From NCBI GenBank assembly GCA_027493615.1, contig JAOSKK010000036.1:310001-374000 (forward strand): 64,000 nucleotides of DNA, given 5' to 3'. The stretch comes from Verrucomicrobiota bacterium (lineage in GTDB: Bacteria; Verrucomicrobiota; Verrucomicrobiia; Limisphaerales; J093). Both the position numbers and the translations under genes were made by a program. Positions 57,470 through 64,000 of the stretch are shown here, one piece after another. Position 1 is the first letter of the stretch, and the number at the start of each line of letters is the position of its first letter. The notes beneath the pieces are model-generated. The model was not told the DNA's origin, searched no databases, and saw only the letters and a program-made list of their open reading frames with translations.

Positions 57470-58158
57470 AACGACTCGATTTGATCCTCAACGGCAAAGG
57501 CGGCGTCGGCAAAAGCTTCTTTGCCGTGAACTTCGTCCAGTTCCTCAAGGACAAAGGAATCGCGCACGTGGCGATTGACTCCGACAACGAGAACTCGACG
57601 TTGAAGCGGTTTCATCCAGACGCACGGTTTCTCGACTTGGACAATCGCCGCGAACTCGACAGCATCTTTGCGGCGCTGGAGAAATCGCAGCTCGTCGTCA
57701 TGGATTGCCGGGCGGCTTCCACCGACCTGTTCATTGAATACTTCGCCGAGATTGATCTGCCCGCAGTTCTCGCGGCGATGGGTGCGCAACTCACGCTCGT
57801 CATGCCGGTGAATCACGAGGCCGACAGCGTGGACCAGGTGCAGCGGCTCGCCGACCAGTTCGCCAAGCAGTCCGGTTACGTTGTGGTGCGCAACGCGGCG
57901 CACAGCGACAGCTTCGCGCTGTTTGAATCCTCGGAGGTGCGGGCGCAGCTCAAGGACAAGCTTGGCGGGCGCGAAATCGCGATGGCCCGTTTGCAGGATT
58001 GGCTCGTGGAGATGCTCAATGCTGAGAACGTGACCATCACCGCCGCGGTCAAGCACGCTGCGTTCAGCCTCCTCGACCGGCAGCGCCTTCAGACCTGGCA
58101 GCGCAAGCTCTACGGCGAAATCGAATCGGTCACCGAACTCCTTTTGCCGACCAAGTAG
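57466..58158 (+). CDS. TraL-like ParA/MinD-family ATPase
   Basis: 230 residues, intact. Deviant Walker A at the N terminus (LNGKGGVGKSFFAVNFVQFL), AIDSDNENSTLKRF, Walker B-like LVVMDCRAASTDLF. Like RK2 TraL it is short and lacks a DNA-binding N terminus; no parB-like gene follows, so a transfer role is more likely than partition. Start overlaps the traK-like stop (ATGA, 57,466-57,469). Confidence 0.8.
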   Translation: MKRLDLILNGKGGVGKSFFAVNFVQFLKDKGIAHVAIDSDNENSTLKRFHPDARFLDLDNRRELDSIFAALEKSQLVVMDCRAASTDLFIEYFAEIDLPAVLAAMGAQLTLVMPVNHEADSVDQVQRLADQFAKQSGYVVVRNAAHSDSFALFESSEVRAQLKDKLGGREIAMARLQDWLVEMLNAENVTITAAVKHAAFSLLDRQRLQTWQRKLYGEIESVTELLLPTK

Positions 58159-58161
58159 CCT

Positions 58162-58524
58162 ATGCCAAACATCGAACCCGACTTTGACGACGATTTCGAG
58201 CGGGCAGTGGCCGACTGGCGCGAACGATACCGACTGCGCGAGGACGATGCGGTGCTGCTGCTGGTCGACCTATTCCGCATCCACCAGCGACATTGGGACG
58301 ACCTGCGACGGCGCGAATTGCCGTCGTTTGAACTGGTGCGGGCCGACATCGCAAAGCTCGCGGAAACGACGCGGACATTTCAGGCACAGTCAGCGGCCCT
58401 GCTGGACGCCCTGAAGAAGCTGCCCTCGACGCATCTCGCGGCCCGAATCACCCGGACGGCGGCATTCTTCGCCGCGTTCGCCAGCCTGCTGGCTGGATAC
58501 CTGATCGGGAGGGCGTGGCCGTGA
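58162..58524 (+). CDS. TraM-like small protein with a C-terminal membrane helix
   Basis: 120 residues: an acidic N terminus (PNIEPDFDDDFERAVADWRE), helical middle, and a C-terminal membrane segment (AFFAAFASLLAGYLIGRAWP). Three bases after the traL-like stop and overlapping the coupling-protein start. Matches RK2 TraM in size and topology; no sequence signature claimed. Confidence 0.6.
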   Translation: MPNIEPDFDDDFERAVADWRERYRLREDDAVLLLVDLFRIHQRHWDDLRRRELPSFELVRADIAKLAETTRTFQAQSAALLDALKKLPSTHLAARITRTAAFFAAFASLLAGYLIGRAWP

Positions 58525-59999
58525 AACTGGACTTCATGCCAATCAGTCCGATCGCATTCCCGCCGGATCTGGAATTGTTCCTCCGGCATCCCCAATACCT
58601 CCTGCTGGCTGGCGCGATTGGATTGGCACTGGTAGCCGCGTGGTTCTTGTTCGCACCGGCGAAGCGGGGATTTGTTGCGCGCCTGGGCGGGTTGACGTGG
58701 CGGCGAAATCAGTTTTGCCGTGGTTGGCTGATTACTGGCGACACCGGCTCAGGCAAGACGAGTTCCGGCATCAATCAACTGGCGCACCAGGTCTTCCGGA
58801 ATGAGCCGACGTGGGGCGGCCTGTGCATTGACGAAAAGGGGGTCTATTGGGAAACGCTCGCCGCTATGGCCCGGCACTACGGGCGCGAGCACGACCTGAT
58901 TCATCTGCAAATCCGCGCCAACGACGCGGATGGCCAGTGGACGCCGCCGCACCGCTACAACCTGACCGGCGACCGAAGCATCCCATTCACGACCTACGCC
59001 AAGTTCGTTGTGGACACCGCCACCAGCCTCGGCCAGGGCGGCGACAAGGGATTCTTCAAAAGTCAGGCGCAGACGCACATCGCCCATGCGCTGGAAATGC
59101 TGTTCGAGTTGAACCGACCGGTGACCCTGCGTGGCGCGTTCGAGCTTCTGTCCGACCGCGAGATGCTGGAGGAAGAAATGGAGAACCTCGAATCGCTGCT
59201 GGAAACGCCGCGCCGCGAAGCCGTTTACGCCCACTTCGCCAACCGCTTTCTGACGCAACCCGACGAGCAGCTTGGCGGTGTCCGCGAAACCATCGCCAAC
59301 TATCTCCAATACTTCCTCACCCCCGAAGTGGCCGAAGTGTTTTGCACGGGTGAGAGCACGTTCCACTTCAACACGATTGACCAGGGCCGAATCATCCTCA
59401 CCACGATGCCGCAGAAGTTCCAGACCGAGCGGCGTTACGTGAACACGTTCCTGAAACTGCTCTACTACAACCATGCCCTGCGCCGATTCGACCAAGCCAA
59501 GGACGCCCGCGCCAAGAACAACCTGCTCATCCTGTGGGCCGACGAAGCACAGCGATTCATGACGGCGAGCGAGGATGGCACGAGCGACTACAATTGCGTT
59601 GACGTGATCCGCGAAGCTGGCGCGACGGTGGTCGCCGCCGCCCAGAGCACGACCTCACTTGTGCCCCCGCTCGGTAACGACAAGGCGAAGGTGCTCACGC
59701 TGAACCTCCGCAACCGCCTCATCTTCCGCGCCGCCGATGAGGCCGACGCAGTCCAGGCCGCCGATTTCCTCGGCAAGAAGCGCGTCGTCAAACGCTCGTG
59801 GGGCTACAGCGCCGGCCGGGCAAGCAGCAACTACTCCGAAACCGAGGAGCACAAGATCAAGCCGCACAAGCTCCGCAACCTGCGTGACCACGAGTGCGTC
59901 CTCGTTCACTGCGAGCGCGGTTTTCGGCGGGTGACGCTGCCACCGCTGGAGTCGGACGGGACGACTGCGAAATGGTTCTCCCGGTGGAGACACCTTTAA
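58515..59999 (+). CDS. type IV coupling protein (VirD4/TraD-like ATPase)
   Basis: 494 residues with GTG start. A membrane segment at about 27-47 is followed by Walker A GWLITGDTGSGKTSSGINQL (about 72-88), and Walker B LLILWADEAQRFM (about 336-348), then a TraD/TraG-type region REAGATVVAAAQSTTSLVPP. It recruits the relaxase-DNA complex to a secretion channel. Channel (mating-pair) genes are not present in the window. Overlaps the traM-like gene by ten bases. Confidence 0.88.
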   Translation: MAVKLDFMPISPIAFPPDLELFLRHPQYLLLAGAIGLALVAAWFLFAPAKRGFVARLGGLTWRRNQFCRGWLITGDTGSGKTSSGINQLAHQVFRNEPTWGGLCIDEKGVYWETLAAMARHYGREHDLIHLQIRANDADGQWTPPHRYNLTGDRSIPFTTYAKFVVDTATSLGQGGDKGFFKSQAQTHIAHALEMLFELNRPVTLRGAFELLSDREMLEEEMENLESLLETPRREAVYAHFANRFLTQPDEQLGGVRETIANYLQYFLTPEVAEVFCTGESTFHFNTIDQGRIILTTMPQKFQTERRYVNTFLKLLYYNHALRRFDQAKDARAKNNLLILWADEAQRFMTASEDGTSDYNCVDVIREAGATVVAAAQSTTSLVPPLGNDKAKVLTLNLRNRLIFRAADEADAVQAADFLGKKRVVKRSWGYSAGRASSNYSETEEHKIKPHKLRNLRDHECVLVHCERGFRRVTLPPLESDGTTAKWFSRWRHL

Positions 60000-60009
60000 G
60001 CAGACCAAG

Positions 60010-60938
60010 CTAGCCGAGTGGGTGTTCCACCGATTCGTTGCCCAGAACCCGGCGCAAACGCATCAGTGCGCGGCGAACCGATGAACGGGATTCTGCGACT
60101 TTCCCACTCCAGACAAGGCACAGGCTACGATCCATCGCCTCCATGCCTTTCCCTCGGACGTGTGCGAAGCGCTGCTCGGGGAGAGATTTTGACGCCACTT
60201 CAGGAAGAAAGGCGGCCGCCGTGCCGCTCTCGACAGCCGCCATTAGTAAACTGAAGGTCTCCGCGCGAATCACGGGTTGAAGGTTCAGGCCCAAGGCAGC
60301 GGACGTGGCTTTGGCGATCTTGGTGAACAAGCCATCGCTCGCCAACTCAGCGAACGGCATTGGGCGTCCTCGAACACCTCGGCGCCGTCACGGGATCGTA
60401 GCAGAGTTCTTGGGACGGTGAGTACGAAGCGCACGTTAGAGATCAATTCCTTCTGAAGGCCGTCAGTGGCCGAATCTGCACGGACGATGATTATATCCAT
60501 TGCACCAGTCCGGACCTCCCGCAGAGCCACCTCCGTGCGGCAGTTCTGCAATTCGAATCTCAGGGGAGGCTGCCCCGCCATCAACTCCCCCAAGTGAGGC
60601 ATGATCCACCAACGAAGAACCGATTCGCCCGCTCCCATGCGGATGGTGTCCGCCTTGGCGAGGGCGGCGTTCACAACCTCATCAAGCGAAGCAAAAAACG
60701 TTTGTGACGCCAATGCCACGCTGCGGCCCTGTTCGTTGGGCAGCAGAGCTTTGCCAATCCGGTTGAACAAGCTCGTGCCCAACGCCTTCTCCAGTTCCTT
60801 CAACTGACGGCTGAACTGACTCTGTCGATTGGGGTCTGGCCCTGCCGCCCCTGCAATCGAGCCCGCTTCCACCACAGCGCAAAGCGTTTGCAGCCGTTCA
60901 ATCGAAATACCAGCAAGAGATACGCTCTGAAATGCCAT
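60010..60938 (-). CDS. LysR-family transcriptional regulator, one frameshift
   Basis: N-terminal winged helix (IERLQTLCAVVEAGSIAGAA, NRQSQFSRQLKELEKALGTS, LFNRIGKALLPNEQG). The effector domain continues (PPLRFELQNCRTEVALREVR, GAMDIIIVRADS). The frame breaks near 60,360; the other frame gives MPFAELASDGLFTKIAKATS, AAFLPEVASKSLPEQRFAHV and the C terminus at 60,010. About 309 residues joined. Divergent from the SNF2 helicase with a LysR-type box between, so it probably regulates that gene. Confidence 0.88.
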
Positions 60939-60960
60939 ACCTGACTACAAAGTCATGGTA

Positions 60961-60973
60961 TCTGGAATTTCCA
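60961..60973. promoter_or_regulatory. LysR-type operator (T-N11-A) between lysR and the helicase gene
   Basis: TCTGGAATTTCCA has the T-N11-A form and lies in the perfect palindrome CTGGAATTTCCAG (60,962-60,974). It is about 23 bases from the lysR ATG and 37 from the helicase ATG, in a 72-base divergent spacer. Confidence 0.65.
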
Positions 60974-61010
60974 GCATTCACAACCATTTGTTTGTCTGCA
61001 TAATGACCGC

Positions 61011-64000
61011 ATGACTCGGCTACGAGATCTTCGGGTTGGCTGCCTTGTCCGGGGTTTAATCTCTGGACAGACGGTGACCTTGCGTCACGTCGAACTACAC
61101 GGCGACGAGGTGGCATCGGTGACGTTCGTGGATGGCGAAGGAAAGGTCGAGCAGGCCCTCGTGTATCGGGATCAGGAGCCGCAATTGGAACTGGTCCACC
61201 AAAGTCGTCCGCTGAGCTTCACGGCCGACGGAGAATTATTCAGGCTTGTCTCGGAGGCTCAGCGACTTCGATACGCCTTCCTGTTTGACCCGTTGATCGC
61301 AGTCAGTACTTCTGCCGTGGACCCGCTACCTCACCAGATCACGGCGGTGTATGAAACTATGCTGAACCGTCGCCCCTTGCGGTTCCTGCTGGCCGACGAT
61401 CCTGGCGCGGGAAAAACCATCATGGCCGGTCTGCTCATCAAGGAGCTGATCATCCGAGGGGATGTGGCGCGTTGCCTCATCGTGGCCCCCGGTGGTCTCG
61501 TCGAACAATGGCAAGACGAACTAGACGAGAAGTTCGGCATGGCCTTCGACATCATGACCAATGAAGGGCTGCAAGCTGCCCGCACCGGCAACTGGTTCCA
61601 AGAACACGGCCTGTGCATTGGACGTCTCGACAAGCTAAGCCGCAATGAAGACGTGCAGGCCAAGCTGGCGGCTGTGGACTGGGACCTCGTGATCGTGGAC
61701 GAGTCCCACAAGATGTCGGCGTCCTACTTCGGCTCGGAGATCAAATACACCAAGCGGTTCAAGCTGGGTCAATTGCTGTCTCGCTGCACCCGCCAGTTTC
61801 TCCTGCTCACCGCCACGCCGCATAATGGCAAGGATGAAGATTTTCATCTCTTCCTTTCTCTCCTGGACGGCGACCGCTTTGAAGGACGGCCGCGAGACGG
61901 TGCGCACGTTGCCGACGTGTCCGACGTGATGCGCCGCATGGTGAAGGAGCAGTTGGTCACAATGGAGGGCAAGCCGTTGTTCCCTGAACGTTTCGCCTAC
62001 ACGGTGGACTACACTTTAAGCAACGAGGAAGCCGACCTTTACCGTCACGTGACGGAGTATGTTCGCGAAGGCTTCAACAACGCGGACAAGCTCAACAACG
62101 AGAAGCGCAAAGGCACCGTAGGTTTCGCACTCACGTTGCTCCAGCGTCGTCTCGCCTCTTCGCCCGAAGCCATCTACCAGTCGCTGCGTCGTCGGCTCGA
62201 ACGCCTCGAAGAGCGTTTGCGCGAGGAAAAACTACTGCGACGCGGTTCGGCAACTGCCACGATGCCACTCTCCGACTCGCCGGACCTTTCCGAAGAGGAA
62301 ATCGAAGACCTCGACGATGCCCCGGAAGCGGAGCTGGAGCAGGCCGAGGAACAGATCGTAGATCAATCCACGGCTGCCCAGACGATTGCGGAACTCGAAA
62401 AGGAAATCGTGGAGTTGCGCTCGCTCACTCAGGAAGCCGCCCGGCTCCGACGCTCAGGCAAGGATGAGAAGTGGCAACGCCTTTCCGAAACGCTGCAACT
62501 GCCGGAAATGTTCGACGCCAATCGCAACCGGCGGAAACTGGTTCTCTTCACTGAGCACCGGGACACCCTCAACTATCTCGCCGGGAAGCTCGCTGATCGA
62601 CTGGGTAATCAAAATGCCATCGTCGCGATTCACGGTGGGACTCCCCGTGAACGCCGCCGACAGGTGCAGGAAGCCTTCGAGAACGACCCGGAAGTGCTGG
62701 TGCTCATCGCCACTGACGCCGCTGGCGAGGGTATCAACCTGCATCGTCGCGCACACCTCATGGTGAATTACGACCTGCCGTGGAACCCTAACCGAATTGA
62801 GCAACGCTTCGGGCGCATCCATCGCATTGGCCAGCGCGAGGTGTGCCATCTCTGGAATCTCGTGGCCCATGAAACTCGCGAGGGCGAGGTCTGGCATCGC
62901 CTGTTGTCCAAACTCCGCACCCAGCGCGAAAGCCTGGGTGGCGCCGTATTCGACGTGCTCGGCCAGGTTTTCCGCGATACACCGCTGCGGGACCTGCTCA
63001 TCCGGGCAATCCGCTATGGCGACGATCCAGCCAATAAAGCCAAGCTAGATCAAATTGTAGATAGCGAACTCGATACCGACAAACTCCGGGCGCTCATTGA
63101 GGATCGTTCGCTCGTTCATGAACGCCTCGATCCGGCCCGCGTCCGCAACATCCGCGACGAGATGGAGCGCGCGCAAGCCCGGCGGCTGCAACCGCACTAC
63201 ATCGGTTCCTTCTTCCTCCGGGCGTTCGAGCAATTCGGCGGCAGCGTCCATCGACGCGAACCGTTCCGTTACGAAATCCGCCATGTCCCCGGCCTCATCC
63301 GCCATCGCGACCGGGTGGTTGGGCAGCGCGCACCGGTTCTGAAGGCTTACGAGCGAATCACCTTCCACAAGGAACATCTGCGGGTGGAAGGCAAGCCCCC
63401 GCCGCGCTCGTCGCGCCCGGTCACCCGCTCTTGGATTCTGTCGTGGACCTCCCTCCTTGAGCAGAATCGCGACTTGCTCCGCCAAGGGGCGGTGCTGGTG
63501 GACACTAACGACAACGGCACCGAACCACGGGTCCTGTTCTATCTGGAACACAGCATCACCGACGGCCGACGCGATACTGCCGGCAACCCCCGTGTTATTT
63601 CCCGAAGGTTGCAGTTCGTCGAAGTCTCCCGCGACGGTCGTCTTGTGAACGCCGGTTTCGCCCCCTATCTGGATTACACACCTGCCACGCCGGAGCAGCA
63701 CGCTGCCGCCGAGGCCCTGCTCCGGGAGCCCTGGCTTGGCGACGGTCTTGAGAACCGCGCCAGCGCGCATGCCATCAAGACCATCGTGCCGGAGCATCTG
63801 CGCGAGGTGAAGACCCGCCGCGAGGCGCTTATCGACAAAACGCTGATGCAGGTAAAAGCGCGCCTGCTCTCCGAAATCCGGTACTGGGACTCCCGTGCCA
63901 ACGAACTTCGCGTCCAGGAAGAAGCCGGCAGGAATCGGGGCAGCCTGAACTCCAACAACGCCCGGCAACGGGCGGACGAACTCAACAGTCGGCTGCAAAA
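61011..64000 (+). CDS. SNF2-family DEAD/DEAH helicase, probable phage-defence or restriction-linked, cut by window end
   Basis: At least 996 residues, open to the right edge. N-terminal domain (about 1-100), then Walker A FLLADDPGAGKTIMAGLLIK (about 125-144), Walker B IVDESHKMSASYFG, motif III LLTATPHNGKDEDFHLFLSL, a coiled-coil insert rich in Glu/Arg (about 375-490), and the helicase C domain with IATDAAGEGINLHRRAHLMV and QRFGRIHRIGQ. This SNF2 subtype is typical of multi-gene defence operons with a DNA methylase (DISARM DrmD, or DUF1156/DUF499-linked helicases); which one cannot be told without the next genes. Divergently regulated LysR gene upstream. Confidence 0.85.
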   Translation, partial: MTRLRDLRVGCLVRGLISGQTVTLRHVELHGDEVASVTFVDGEGKVEQALVYRDQEPQLELVHQSRPLSFTADGELFRLVSEAQRLRYAFLFDPLIAVSTSAVDPLPHQITAVYETMLNRRPLRFLLADDPGAGKTIMAGLLIKELIIRGDVARCLIVAPGGLVEQWQDELDEKFGMAFDIMTNEGLQAARTGNWFQEHGLCIGRLDKLSRNEDVQAKLAAVDWDLVIVDESHKMSASYFGSEIKYTKRFKLGQLLSRCTRQFLLLTATPHNGKDEDFHLFLSLLDGDRFEGRPRDGAHVADVSDVMRRMVKEQLVTMEGKPLFPERFAYTVDYTLSNEEADLYRHVTEYVREGFNNADKLNNEKRKGTVGFALTLLQRRLASSPEAIYQSLRRRLERLEERLREEKLLRRGSATATMPLSDSPDLSEEEIEDLDDAPEAELEQAEEQIVDQSTAAQTIAELEKEIVELRSLTQEAARLRRSGKDEKWQRLSETLQLPEMFDANRNRRKLVLFTEHRDTLNYLAGKLADRLGNQNAIVAIHGGTPRERRRQVQEAFENDPEVLVLIATDAAGEGINLHRRAHLMVNYDLPWNPNRIEQRFGRIHRIGQREVCHLWNLVAHETREGEVWHRLLSKLRTQRESLGGAVFDVLGQVFRDTPLRDLLIRAIRYGDDPANKAKLDQIVDSELDTDKLRALIEDRSLVHERLDPARVRNIRDEMERAQARRLQPHYIGSFFLRAFEQFGGSVHRREPFRYEIRHVPGLIRHRDRVVGQRAPVLKAYERITFHKEHLRVEGKPPPRSSRPVTRSWILSWTSLLEQNRDLLRQGAVLVDTNDNGTEPRVLFYLEHSITDGRRDTAGNPRVISRRLQFVEVSRDGRLVNAGFAPYLDYTPATPEQHAAAEALLREPWLGDGLENRASAHAIKTIVPEHLREVKTRREALIDKTLMQVKARLLSEIRYWDSRANELRVQEEAGRNRGSLNSNNARQRADELNSRLQ

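Noticed and set aside
57466..58158. ParA-like gene as a plasmid partition system
   Set aside because: No parB gene follows; position between traK- and traM-like genes fits a TraL-type transfer ATPase better.

Overview
The window joins two kinds of DNA. Positions 1 to about 22,550 are GC-rich (about two-thirds G+C by eye) chromosomal DNA of a bacterium that looks like a member of the Verrucomicrobiota. That placement is an inference from the division/cell-wall (dcw) gene order, a LysM protein inside that cluster and the general style of the proteins; no rRNA gene is present to confirm it. From about 22,556 to the right edge the DNA is less GC-rich and reads as an integrated mobile element. It starts at the 3' half of a tRNA-Met-like gene, followed by a tyrosine integrase, RadC, a MobF relaxase, a long minus-strand cargo block, a TraK/TraL/TraM-like set with a coupling protein, and a LysR/SNF2-helicase pair that runs off the window.

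Left part, minus strand in transcription order (12,524 to 1): mraZ, an unknown small gene, rsmH, an ftsL-like gene, ftsI (class B PBP), a degenerate murE-like gene, murF, mraY, a LysM protein, ftsW, murG, murB (cut by the window edge). Upstream of mraZ lies a 10-bp-periodic array that matches MraZ operator boxes. murD and murC are absent from their usual slots, and the murE copy has lost its P-loop. Then come ferritin (with a terminator), dprA, galE, a TPR protein overlapping a GH43-type two-domain hydrolase, a Tat-exported Gfo/Idh/MocA oxidoreductase, a MITE-like element and purM carrying a heptamer repeat insertion.

Mobile part. Almost all cargo between 29.3 and 47.4 kb is on the minus strand: two TetR regulators (one split by an IS5-family insertion), two stand-alone response regulators, two copies of a thioredoxin-like/CBM48 pair (one fused, one split), a nitroreductase, LpxR- and PagL-type lipid A deacylases, a hotdog thioesterase, a 4-OT tautomerase, small lipoproteins and membrane peptides, and an RND efflux pump. 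A GAF-AAA-Fis sigma-54 activator with a cysteine cluster is divergent from the thioredoxin-CBM48-RND run, whose leader has a near-consensus sigma-54 promoter. A second pump (EmrAB plus outer-membrane factor) is preceded by a MarR-UspA fusion with two operator-like palindromes at its start. Together this looks like an envelope-stress and detoxification island on a mobilizable element. No mating-pair-formation genes are seen, so mobilization by another element is likely unless they lie outside the window.

The sequence has many single-base frameshifts, very often in G or C runs, in genes that are otherwise well conserved. They are densest in the GC-rich part and look like sequencing errors rather than gene decay. 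Coordinates below join the frames where family alignment makes the continuation clear.
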